Below, one piece after another: positions 1 through 8,878 of a stretch of 8,878 bases of DNA. The notes under the pieces were generated by a model. It searched no databases. It saw nothing but the letters and a program-made list of their open reading frames with translations, and was not told where the DNA came from. Made by a program: the position numbers and the translations under genes. Each line of letters begins with the position of its first letter. Positions within the stretch are counted from its first letter, which is position 1. Source of the stretch: Rhizobacter sp. Its GTDB lineage: Bacteria > Pseudomonadota > Gammaproteobacteria > Burkholderiales > Burkholderiaceae. The stretch spans positions 1-8,878 of the forward strand of contig JACMKW010000557.1 of NCBI GenBank assembly GCA_014379885.1, in the 5' to 3' direction.

Positions 1-82
1 GCAGTTCCGCTTGCAGGATCTCCCCACTGTTCATCAGGTCGGAGGCTCGTTTGAGACGAGTATCAAGCGACAGCAGGTTCAT
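1..82 (-). CDS. Start of an unidentified gene, cut by the window edge
   Basis: A reading frame opens with ATG at 82-80 and stays open to the window edge, giving 27 complete codons. Its ATG overlaps the TGA stop of the ABC ATPase gene as ATGA, the usual layout for translational coupling within an operon. No strong Shine-Dalgarno sequence precedes it, so translation probably depends on ribosomes finishing the ATPase. The visible peptide starts MNLLSLDTRL and continues with an amphipathic stretch, LMNSGEILQAEL. Its spacing of small and hydrophobic residues around a Gly recalls the first helix of a tetratricopeptide-like repeat, but 27 residues are too few to assign a family. A second ATG at 34-32 is in the same frame. 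The gene is probably co-transcribed with the transporter; its function is unknown. Confidence 0.55.
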   Translation of the reverse strand, partial: MNLLSLDTRLKRASDLMNSGEILQAEL

Positions 83-1926
83 GGAACGGTCGCAGTTCTG
101 CGGATTCGCGGTACTGCTGCGAGCAAACTCTGCGTGTACGAAGAACGGGGGCGATTGAGTACCTCCTCACTCCCACCAGCTTCTTCGATACGCCCTCGCT
201 GCATCACCACCACACGGTCGGCGATGTACTCCACCACACCGATGTTGTGGGTAATGAAAAGGTACGACACACCCAGATCACGCTGAAGTTCGCGCAGCAG
301 GTTGAGGATCTGTGCCTGCACCGACACATCAAGCGCCGACGTGGGTTCGTCGCACACGATCAAGCTGGGCTTGAGCGCCAGTGCTCGTGCAATGGCAATG
401 CGCTGGCGCTGCCCGCCCGAGAACTCGTGTGGGTAGCGCTGCAGCGCATCGCGGCGCAGGCCCACCCGGTCGACCCAGGTTTCAAGTTCGCTGCGGCGTT
501 GTTCGGCTGGCATGTCGGGGCGCAGCGCGAGCAGCCCTTCTTCGAGCAACTCGAACACCCGCATGCGCGGGTTCAGAGAACCGAAAGGGTCCTGGAAAAT
601 CATCTGGATTGCATTGCGCGCCTTGCGCAGAGCGTCGCCCTGCAAGGTGAACAGGTCTTGCCCCTGGAACAAGGCGCGGCCTTCAATCGTGGCCTGGCTG
701 CGAAGCAACTGCACGATGGCCTTGCCTGTCGTCGTCTTGCCACAACCCGACTCGCCGACCAACGCCAGGGTTTCACCCGCACGAATGCTGAACGACACAT
801 CGCTGACGGCGTCGAAGTGCCCCTGCACACGCTGCAACATGCCTCTGCGGATGGGAAATCGCACCGACAGTTGCTGCACATCAAGCAGCACGTCCCCGGT
901 AGCCAGCATCGGCCGCTCCATCGCAGCAGCGGGCACGGCGTCGGGTGAGCGCGCCATCGTCACAACTGCGCCATTGCGGTACAGAAGGCAACGCACCGCA
1001 TGGTGGTCGGGCAAAGTGATCAGCTCAGGCCGCGTGACGTGACACTCGGGCATCACACGGTCGCAGCGCGGGGCAAAACGACAACCGTCAAATTCTTGCC
1101 ACATCGGCGGCACGGTGCCCGCAATGGCGGCGAGCTGGCCGCCACGTTTGTGAGCATCGGGCAAGGCATTCAGCAGCAAACGCGCGTAAGGGTGCTTGGG
1201 ACTGCGGAAAAATTCGTCGGCTGTTGCCACCTCGATGATCTGGCCGGCGTACATCAGCGCCACGCGGTCAGCCATGCCAGACACCACCGCGAGGTCGTGC
1301 GTGATCAGCAGCAAGCCCATGCCTTGCTCTTTTTGCAGCTGCTTGAGCAGGTCGAGAATCTGCGCCTGGATGGTGACGTCGAGCGCGGTGGTGGGTTCGT
1401 CGGCCACCAGAAAATCGGGCTCGGCGGCCAGCGTCATGGCGATCATCACGCGTTGCTTTTGCCCGCCGCTCAGGCGAAACGGGTACTCGTCGATGCGCCG
1501 CTCAGGCTCGGGAATGCCCACCTTGCCCAGCCATTCGATGGCCTTGGCCCGCGCCGCTTCGCCACGCAAGGCGGTGTGTGCCTCAATCGCCTCGACGATC
1601 TGCTCACCCACCCGCATGACGGGGTTCAAACTGGTGGCGGGTTCCTGGAAGATCATGCCGATCTTGCCGCCGCGCACGGAGCGCATCTGCGATTCGGGCA
1701 AGGCCAGCACGTCTTCACCTTCGAGTGTCACGCTGCCTTGGGTGATCTCGCCGCTGTCGGGCAACAAGCGCATCAGGGCCAGCGCCGTCATGCTCTTGCC
1801 ACAGCCCGATTCACCCACCAGCGCAAAGGTCTCGCCGCGTTTGATGGAAAGCGACAGCCCGTCGATGGCCTTGACCAGGCCGGATTCGGCGTCGAGCGCT
1901 ACCTTGAGGTCGTCAATCTTCAGCAT
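79..1926 (-). CDS. Peptide ABC transporter, ATP-binding protein with two fused nucleotide-binding domains
   Basis: This 615-residue cytoplasmic ATPase powers the importer encoded upstream and carries both nucleotide-binding domains in one chain, as in YejF, where Opp and Dpp systems use two proteins (OppD/OppF). Domain 1 (about 1-260) has Walker A GESGCGKS at 38-45, Q-loop Gln94, signature LSGGQKQR at 152-159, Walker B ending DEP at 176-178 and switch His210. It is followed by the oligopeptide-transporter C-terminal region (HPYARLLL at 245-252), with Cys282, Cys288, Cys295 and Cys313 in the spacing seen in OppD/DppD-type proteins that may hold an Fe-S cluster. Domain 2 (about 345-605) has Walker A GESGCGKT at 391-398, Gln445, signature FSGGQRQR at 502-509, Walker B DEP at 526-528 and His560. 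Both ATP sites look intact. The ATG lies 10 bases after the long permease stop, without a clear Shine-Dalgarno sequence, so coupled translation is likely. Confidence 0.95.
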   Translation of the reverse strand: MLKIDDLKVALDAESGLVKAIDGLSLSIKRGETFALVGESGCGKSMTALALMRLLPDSGEITQGSVTLEGEDVLALPESQMRSVRGGKIGMIFQEPATSLNPVMRVGEQIVEAIEAHTALRGEAARAKAIEWLGKVGIPEPERRIDEYPFRLSGGQKQRVMIAMTLAAEPDFLVADEPTTALDVTIQAQILDLLKQLQKEQGMGLLLITHDLAVVSGMADRVALMYAGQIIEVATADEFFRSPKHPYARLLLNALPDAHKRGGQLAAIAGTVPPMWQEFDGCRFAPRCDRVMPECHVTRPELITLPDHHAVRCLLYRNGAVVTMARSPDAVPAAAMERPMLATGDVLLDVQQLSVRFPIRRGMLQRVQGHFDAVSDVSFSIRAGETLALVGESGCGKTTTGKAIVQLLRSQATIEGRALFQGQDLFTLQGDALRKARNAIQMIFQDPFGSLNPRMRVFELLEEGLLALRPDMPAEQRRSELETWVDRVGLRRDALQRYPHEFSGGQRQRIAIARALALKPSLIVCDEPTSALDVSVQAQILNLLRELQRDLGVSYLFITHNIGVVEYIADRVVVMQRGRIEEAGGSEEVLNRPRSSYTQSLLAAVPRIRRTATVP

Positions 1927-1936
1927 GGTGGTGGCC

Positions 1937-3382
1937 TCAGGCGATGCTGCGCTTCAGGCGCGGGCGCAAGCTGCGCGCACGCGGATCGAAGGCGTCGCGC
2001 ACACCATCAGCGAAGAGGTTGGCCGAGAGCACCAGCGCGACCATGAAACCGAAGGCCGCGGCAAAACTCCACCACACCACCGGGTCGCGGCTCATCTCGC
2101 TGCGTGCCAGATTGATCATGCCGCCAAAGCTGTTCATCGACGGGTCGACGCCCACGCCCACGTAGGTAAGCACGGCCTCGTACAAGATCAAATCCGAAAA
2201 GCTGAGCACAGTGGTGATCAGCACAAGGTGCATCACGTTCGGCGCAATGTGACGCGACATGATGCGTGCGTGGCTGACTCCGAAGGCGGTGGCGGCCTGC
2301 ACAAAGTCGAGCTCACGCAGCTTGAGCGTCTCGCCACGCACCAGGCGGCACAGCGTGGCCCAGCCGGTGAGGCCGAGGATCACGCACAACAAGAAGATCT
2401 TCAGATCCGAACGCTCCACGCCCGTCTCGAACATGTCGGGGTTTTTGTCGAGAAACACCTGCACCATCAGCACGCAGGCGGCGATGAGCAGCACGTTGGG
2501 CACCGAGCTGAGCGTGGTGTACACGTACTGGATCACCTCATCGACCCAACCTCGGAAGTAACCTGCCAGCACACCGAGCACCACGGCGAACGGCAGCGTG
2601 GCCACGGTCGCGAGCGTGCCGATCACGAAAGCGGTACGCACGCTCTTGAGCGCCTGGTAGAGCACATCGTTGCCGGTGCGGTCGGTGCCGAACACGTGGT
2701 AGTGACCCATCAGCGCGACGATGGCGCCGCCGATGACGCACATCACCAGTAGCGTGCCGCCTGCCGCGCGCAACGGCAGATCGGTGCGGTCACCGGCGAT
2801 CGCCTTCAGTGCGCCCAGCGTGCCGCCATGGCTGCGGCGCAACAAGAAGGCGGGAATGAAAGCAAGACAGAACGCCACGAGCACACCGAGAACTGCGCCC
2901 ACAAGCGCTCGCCCGATCACGTCTGCAGGCCAATGCGTCTGCGGGTTGCTGAGGTGGGCACCACCGTGTTTCAGGCGCGGGTAGTCGCGCACCGGCTGGC
3001 CATCACGCTCCAACGGTTCTTTGGTCAAGCCAAGGTAGGCCAAGGGCTCCGAGTAGCCGGTTTCGCGCATCTCGATCTGGCGCGAGAGCCACGCGTCGAG
3101 TATCGATTCGGTGTTGGTTGCGTAGTAAGTGGGTGTGGCCGCCATAGCGCCCGGGGCCGGTGCCAGCGCACGCCTGAAGTGCACGCTGTCGGCCAAGGTG
3201 ATGAGCGCAAACACCGCGAGCACGATGCCGGCCGACAGCGCAGCCGGGTCGCGCAGCACCTTCCACCAGTTGGCGCGCAGGTTGTCGTTGACGCGCACGC
3301 GCCAGCAGTACCACGCAAGCGCCAACAGCATGGTGAACAACACCACATCGGTCCAGAGGAAAACAAACTTGGGCATCAGCAT
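1937..3382 (-). CDS. Peptide ABC transporter permease, DppC/OppC type, unusually long
   Basis: This 481-residue inner-membrane protein is the second permease of the importer. The C-terminal part (about 230-481) is a typical binding-protein-dependent transport domain: the entry motif FGTDRTGNDVL at 231-241, then hydrophobic helices around 249-273, 293-311, 328-346, 388-410 and 437-458, with the EAA-type loop that contacts the ATPase at about 358-381 (DFVQAATAFGVSHARIMSRH). DppC/OppC proteins are usually about 300 residues. The excess is all N-terminal: an extra helix at about 8-27, an OppC_N-like segment with a helix at about 49-64, a polar stretch at 66-153, and two more helices at about 156-181 and 207-225. 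The ATG at 3382 lies 10 bases after the stop of the preceding permease. A second in-frame ATG at 3376 is equally possible and changes only two residues. The substrate is unknown. Confidence 0.9.
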   Translation of the reverse strand: MLMPKFVFLWTDVVLFTMLLALAWYCWRVRVNDNLRANWWKVLRDPAALSAGIVLAVFALITLADSVHFRRALAPAPGAMAATPTYYATNTESILDAWLSRQIEMRETGYSEPLAYLGLTKEPLERDGQPVRDYPRLKHGGAHLSNPQTHWPADVIGRALVGAVLGVLVAFCLAFIPAFLLRRSHGGTLGALKAIAGDRTDLPLRAAGGTLLVMCVIGGAIVALMGHYHVFGTDRTGNDVLYQALKSVRTAFVIGTLATVATLPFAVVLGVLAGYFRGWVDEVIQYVYTTLSSVPNVLLIAACVLMVQVFLDKNPDMFETGVERSDLKIFLLCVILGLTGWATLCRLVRGETLKLRELDFVQAATAFGVSHARIMSRHIAPNVMHLVLITTVLSFSDLILYEAVLTYVGVGVDPSMNSFGGMINLARSEMSRDPVVWWSFAAAFGFMVALVLSANLFADGVRDAFDPRARSLRPRLKRSIA

Positions 3383-3392
3383 TCCACGAGCC

Positions 3393-4376
3393 TCAGACCA
3401 GGCGCACGCGCGGGTCGGCCCAGGTGTAGGTCAGATCGATCACGATGTAGCTGGCGATGTAGAGCAGCGCACCAAGGAAGACCATCGAGCGCACGATGGC
3501 GAAGTCTTGCCCGCTGATGGCTTCGATGACAAAGGCACCCAGGCCCGGGATGCCGAAGAAGCTCTCGAACACCAGGCTGCCCAGGAACACATACGGCAAG
3601 TAAGAACCCGCGCTGGTGATGATCGGGATCAGCGCGTTCTTGAGCACGTGACGAAACAACACCACCGCTTCAGACAAGCCCTTCGCGCGAGCCGTGCGGA
3701 CGTAGTCCTTGCCGATTTCTTCGAGGAACATGGCGCGGTACAAACGCGCCTCGGAGCCCAGGCGAGACAGCAGCGACAGCATGATGGGCAGGATCAAGAA
3801 TTTGACCGCGTCGAGCCCACCCGCATAGCCATTGATCGGCACCAGGCGCAGCACCCTTGAGAAGAGGTACTGGCCGACGATGATGTAGAACAGGCTGGAG
3901 ATCGACAGCATCAGCACACACAGCACCACACCCCAGAAGTCGATCTTGGAGTGTCGGAAGAACACCAGCAACAAGGCGAGCGCCGTGCTCACGAACACCT
4001 GCAGGATGAATAGCGGCAGCGCGAGCTGCAGGCTGACCCACATGCGCGTCTTGATCTCGTGGCCGATGTCGACGGCCGCGCGGGCATCGGAGCGGCCGAA
4101 ATCCAGCACAAAGAGCGACACCGAACGCTCCCACACGATGGTCTTGGTGAGCTTGTCGGCGCCCTGCTCTTTGGCGTTCCAGTAGAGCGGCACGTTGTAG
4201 CCGCGTTCAGCCTTCCACTTCTCGATCTGCTCCTGGGTGACACGCTTGCCGCCGATGTTGAGCCGCGCCATGTCGTCTGGCGTGTTGACGGTGAAGAAGA
4301 GGAAGAAGGTGAAGAGGTTGACGCCGATCAGGATCAGCACGCCGTAGCCGAGACGGCGAATCAGGTAGTTCAGCAT
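3393..4376 (-). CDS. Peptide ABC transporter permease, DppB/OppB type
   Basis: This 327-residue inner-membrane protein is the first permease of the importer. It begins MLNYLIRRLGYGVLIL, the usual opening of DppB/OppB/YejB proteins, with transmembrane helix 1 at about 9-30. A polar region follows (about 31-112), presumably periplasmic, then helices around 113-140, 146-171, 189-206, 249-272 and 294-316. The EAA-type loop for docking the ATPase is at about 223-247, with DYVRTARAKGLSEAVVLFRH at its core. The C-terminus WADPRVRLV matches the family ending (YxxxDPRxR). I chose the ATG at 4376, two bases after the stop of the binding-protein gene. The frame stays open upstream, but the extra 51 residues would be read from the binding-protein C-terminus in another frame and do not resemble a permease. 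Length and domain order are normal for the family. Confidence 0.93.
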   Translation of the reverse strand: MLNYLIRRLGYGVLILIGVNLFTFFLFFTVNTPDDMARLNIGGKRVTQEQIEKWKAERGYNVPLYWNAKEQGADKLTKTIVWERSVSLFVLDFGRSDARAAVDIGHEIKTRMWVSLQLALPLFILQVFVSTALALLLVFFRHSKIDFWGVVLCVLMLSISSLFYIIVGQYLFSRVLRLVPINGYAGGLDAVKFLILPIMLSLLSRLGSEARLYRAMFLEEIGKDYVRTARAKGLSEAVVLFRHVLKNALIPIITSAGSYLPYVFLGSLVFESFFGIPGLGAFVIEAISGQDFAIVRSMVFLGALLYIASYIVIDLTYTWADPRVRLV

Positions 4377-4378
4377 GC

Positions 4379-6637
4379 TCAGGTGCTCTTGGCAGAGGGG
4401 ACCGGGGCGCCATGGCGGGGCCGCGCGGTGAGCCGCTGCCGCACACCATAGCCACGCCAGGCCAACCAGGCCAGCAGAATCAGCACGGCAGCAATGGCCA
4501 GCAGCGGCCACCACACCGGGTGGTTCCATTCCGCCTGCTTGGTGACACGCATCGCCGGCTCGATGCGGTAGTACTTGGCCAGGTCGCGTACCATGATGCT
4601 GGGCTTGCCGTTGTGCGTCCAGGGCTGGAAGGCCAGCGCCACATACGGCCAGTAGCCCCAGGACCAGGGTGCGTCTTCGCGCACCACGGCCACCATCTGG
4701 TCGATCAGCTTTTGTTTCTCGGGCCCGTCTTCCAGCGTCTGCACCACACGGTACAGCCGGTCGTATTCGGGGTTGCTGTAGTTCGCGGCGTTCTCACCCT
4801 GGTTGGGGTACTTGGCATTGGGCCCGTAGAGCAAGAACAAGAAGTTTTCGGCATCGGGGTAGTCGCCCAGCCAGCCCCACCAGAAGATTTGCTGTTTGCC
4901 CTTGAGCACCTTGTCCTGGAACTGGTTGTAGTCAGTGGCGCGTATCTCCAGTTGCACGTCGATCTTGGCGAACTGCTTGACCATCCAGTCGAGTTCTGAT
5001 TTGAGCTCGGGCGTGGGCGCGCGCTGGTAGTCGTAGTTCAGCACCAGCGGCTTGCCGGTCTTGGCATCACGCCCACTCGGATAGCCGGCCTCGGCCAGCA
5101 GTTGTTTGGCTTCGTCGATCGAGCGACGCACCACCTGGCCGTTGACGAGCTTGTGCGTGATCTTGTTGTAGCCCTCGGGCGTGCCTTCACGCGAGCCGAA
5201 GATGCCGGGCGGCACCGGGCCGTGCGCCGCCACACCGCCCTTGGTGCGGAAGATGCGGCCATAGCCTTCTTCCCAGTCGATCGCAATCGACAACGCGTGG
5301 CGCAGCTTGCGGTTTTTCAACTGCTGCTCGGGCGTGTCGCCCTTGCCCACCACGGGATCAAGCCAGTTAAAACCGAGGTACCAGTTGTTGATGTCGGTGG
5401 TTTGCGGAAACGCGAATCCGCGCTCTTCGTACTGGCGCTTGACGCGGTCGGAGTCGTCCATGTCGACACGGAACTCCACACCCCACTCGGGCCGCTCGAT
5501 CTCGGGCACGTCGAGGTAACCCTGCTTGAACATCTCTTTGCGCGGCACCTTCTCCTTGACGATGGTCGAGACCACGCTGTCGACGAAGGGCATGGTCTTG
5601 CCGCAGTCGTTCAGCAGGCCGGCCGCCTTGTCGCCGGGCTCACCTTCGCAGGGATAGGGCTCGCCGCGGACGGGGGGGTTGCGCTTCATCACGTGCCGCC
5701 GATCCTGCACGTACTCGGTCATCATGAACGGCCCCGTGCCCACCGGCCAGCGCACCATCGACAGGCCGTTAGCGTTCATGCCCTGTCTGGCGTAGAAGGC
5801 GTCGGCCTCCCAGGGCACGGGTGAAGAAAACGTCATCGCCAGCCAGTACTTCCACTGCGGATATTTACCCTTGATGCGCATGCGCAGGGTATGCGAATCG
5901 AGCGCCTGCACACCGGCCAGCGGCCAGCGGCGGAAGTCGAGAAAGGGCTTGTCTGGGCTTGATTCGCTCTGGCCGGCCAGCAGCTTGGTGTCTTCGGCCT
6001 TGATCAGCGCGGCGTAGTCTTTCAGCCCGATCAGGTACTCAGAAAAGATCGCGAAGATGGGGGCTTCGATGCGCGTGGTGGCGTGGCGCTTGAAGGCGTA
6101 GACATAGTCGTCAGCCACCAGTTCGCGCGTGCCTTGCTTCTCAAATTCCCACGGTGACCGCTTGTCGCCCACCTGCTCGCGCGTGAGCTGATGGTAGAGG
6201 TATTCGCCCTTGTCGTTCTTGGCAAAAGCGGGGTGCGGGGCGTACTGAATGCCCTTCTTGAGGCGGATCTCGTAGACGCTCTCGGCGATCTGCTCCACCG
6301 GGGCATCGTCGGGCAGGCGCTGGCCGGCCTTGTCGAGGTAATAAGGCTTGGCCACCTCTTCGGCCGCCTTGGGGATCAGCTCGTAAGGCCGCTTGAGGTA
6401 GTGGTACGCGTACAGCGGCTCGTAAGCCGAGTAGGTGTAGGGCGTCTCGGGGTTGCTGTACGAGGCCGTCGGGTCGAGGTAGCGCGGCGAGCGCTCGTCG
6501 AACGAGTTGAACAAGGTGTTCGTGGCCGCCGCTCCATCGGGCCAGGGGCTGTTGTTGCACCCCGTCAGGGCCAGCGCAGCAGCCACCATGGGAGCAGCGC
6601 ACAGCCAAACTCGCAGTCGACGCAGGGTTGCGCCCAT
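4379..6637 (-). CDS. Peptide ABC transporter substrate-binding lipoprotein with a C-terminal membrane helix
   Basis: This 752-residue extracytoplasmic solute-binding protein of the SBP_bac_5 (peptide/nickel) family should capture the substrate and deliver it to the two permeases. The N-terminus is a lipoprotein signal: arginines at 6, 7 and 9, a hydrophobic stretch and lipobox LTGC, with lipidation expected on Cys27. Family landmarks are DDYVYAFKR (176-184), GTGPF (300-304), RKLRHALSIAIDWEE (443-457) and WWGWLGDYPDAENFLFLLYG (586-605). Cys330 and Cys345 lie in a short insert and could form a disulfide. The protein is longer than YejA-like or OppA-like members (roughly 520-610 residues). The C-terminus adds a hydrophobic helix at about 709-727 followed by an Arg-rich tail, predicting a second anchor in the inner membrane with the end in the cytoplasm. 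The ATG at 6637 has a strong Shine-Dalgarno sequence. The exact substrate cannot be read from sequence. Confidence 0.93.
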   Translation of the reverse strand: MGATLRRLRVWLCAAPMVAAALALTGCNNSPWPDGAAATNTLFNSFDERSPRYLDPTASYSNPETPYTYSAYEPLYAYHYLKRPYELIPKAAEEVAKPYYLDKAGQRLPDDAPVEQIAESVYEIRLKKGIQYAPHPAFAKNDKGEYLYHQLTREQVGDKRSPWEFEKQGTRELVADDYVYAFKRHATTRIEAPIFAIFSEYLIGLKDYAALIKAEDTKLLAGQSESSPDKPFLDFRRWPLAGVQALDSHTLRMRIKGKYPQWKYWLAMTFSSPVPWEADAFYARQGMNANGLSMVRWPVGTGPFMMTEYVQDRRHVMKRNPPVRGEPYPCEGEPGDKAAGLLNDCGKTMPFVDSVVSTIVKEKVPRKEMFKQGYLDVPEIERPEWGVEFRVDMDDSDRVKRQYEERGFAFPQTTDINNWYLGFNWLDPVVGKGDTPEQQLKNRKLRHALSIAIDWEEGYGRIFRTKGGVAAHGPVPPGIFGSREGTPEGYNKITHKLVNGQVVRRSIDEAKQLLAEAGYPSGRDAKTGKPLVLNYDYQRAPTPELKSELDWMVKQFAKIDVQLEIRATDYNQFQDKVLKGKQQIFWWGWLGDYPDAENFLFLLYGPNAKYPNQGENAANYSNPEYDRLYRVVQTLEDGPEKQKLIDQMVAVVREDAPWSWGYWPYVALAFQPWTHNGKPSIMVRDLAKYYRIEPAMRVTKQAEWNHPVWWPLLAIAAVLILLAWLAWRGYGVRQRLTARPRHGAPVPSAKST

Positions 6638-6644
6638 GAAAATT

Positions 6645-6650
6645 CTCTCC
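6645..6650 (-). promoter_or_regulatory. Ribosome binding site of the substrate-binding protein gene
   Basis: The minus strand reads GGAGAG, then seven bases (AATTTTC), then the ATG at 6637. This is a near-ideal Shine-Dalgarno sequence and spacing. It settles the start codon and is the strongest such site in the transporter operon, whose other genes appear to rely on coupling. Confidence 0.8.
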
Positions 6651-6661
6651 GGCTCCTGCCT

Positions 6662-6687
6662 TCACACCGTGCGGATAGACCGTGTGA
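6662..6687. repeat. Short inverted repeat in the leader of the transporter operon
   Basis: On the plus strand the arms TCACAC (6662-6667) and GTGTGA (6682-6687) are perfect inverted copies separated by 14 bases. They sit 25 to 50 bases upstream of the binding-protein start, just above its ribosome binding site. The size and position would suit an operator for a dimeric repressor or a weak stem in the mRNA leader. Six-base arms can arise by chance, so this is only a candidate. Confidence 0.3.
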
Positions 6688-6818
6688 CGACAAACAAATA
6701 AAAGCGCCTGCGGCAACAACCGGGTTTTGCCCGTTGATGCACGTTGGCGAGCTGCGGATTCTAGGTGCAGCCCCGCTGCAAGCGCCTCAGGGTAATCAGC
6801 GCGTCTTTTTAGAGAGCG

Positions 6819-8878
<2,060 letters not shown>

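Larger units (their letters stand above)
6638..6818 (-). promoter_or_regulatory. Gap between ldcA and the transporter operon; likely promoter region
   Basis: This is the only non-coding stretch of any length in the window and the natural place for the transporter promoter. On the minus strand, TAGAAT at 6763-6758 matches five of six bases of a sigma-70 -10 element, but no good -35 lies at the right distance. If used, the mRNA leader would be about 110 bases. Immediately upstream is a perfect six-base hairpin, TGCAGC-GGG-GCTGCA (6780-6766). A second imperfect stem (CAACGGG with CCCGGTTG) covers about 6717-6736. None of these is followed by a T-run in the direction of transcription, so no intrinsic terminator is called, and read-through from ldcA is possible. 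No small gene is visible here. Confidence 0.35.

Noticed and set aside
1000..2046. Plus-strand open frame of 348 codons
   Set aside because: It is antisense to the Walker and signature motifs of the ATPase and crosses a gene junction. There is no ribosome binding site or family resemblance.
1196..2752. Plus-strand open frame of 518 codons
   Set aside because: It lies antisense to the ATPase and long permease genes. Its translation is low in recognisable motifs and rich in Arg, Ser and His, as expected from the complement of GC-rich coding sequence. The minus-strand proteins have complete family motifs.
4377..4529. Upstream extension of the DppB-type permease
   Set aside because: The frame is open, but the 51 extra residues overlap the C-terminal helix of the binding protein in another frame. 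The ATG at 4376 gives the standard family N-terminus (YLIRRLGYG) and sits two bases after the previous stop.
5102..5824. Plus-strand open frame of 240 codons inside the binding-protein gene
   Set aside because: It is antisense to conserved SBP_bac_5 motifs. Its hydrophobic/His-rich composition is explained by reading the complement.
6638..6701. Plus-strand short open frame in the gap
   Set aside because: It has no recognisable product, and the sequence carries the leader and ribosome binding site of the binding-protein gene on the opposite strand.

Overview
The window is GC-rich (by eye above 60%), and every supported gene lies on the minus strand, so transcription runs from high to low coordinates. 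Codon use, the style of the proteins, and a tadA gene followed directly by an LD-carboxypeptidase gene suggest a betaproteobacterium of the order Burkholderiales, perhaps Comamonadaceae or a relative. That placement is inferred from memory of gene neighbourhoods, not from a search.

The layout falls into two blocks. Block 1 (8878 to 6819) begins with a gene cut by the window edge. In one unbroken reading frame it encodes a ThpR/LigT-type 2H phosphoesterase (the '2'-5' RNA ligase' family) joined to the tRNA adenosine deaminase TadA. The end of this gene overlaps by 26 bases the start of an ldcA-type LD-carboxypeptidase gene, whose best start is a TTG codon followed almost at once by six histidine codons.

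A 181-base gap (6638-6818) separates the blocks. It holds several short inverted repeats, a possible -10 element and a good ribosome binding site, but no clear terminator.

Block 2 (6637 to 79) is a compact operon for an ABC importer of the oligopeptide/dipeptide (Opp/Dpp/Yej) class. In order it encodes a large lipoprotein substrate-binding protein with an extra C-terminal membrane helix, a DppB-type permease, an unusually long DppC-type permease and a double ATPase (two nucleotide-binding domains in one chain). The genes are 2 to 10 bases apart. The ATPase stop overlaps, as ATGA, the start of a further gene of which only 27 codons are visible.

The importer should bring peptides or peptide-like compounds into the cytoplasm. 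LdcA trims murein tetrapeptides in the cytoplasm, so a role of the importer in peptidoglycan recycling is a reasonable but unproven idea. The points most worth checking are the ThpR-TadA fusion, the double membrane anchoring predicted for the binding protein, the enlarged permease and the His6-coding overlap between tadA and ldcA.
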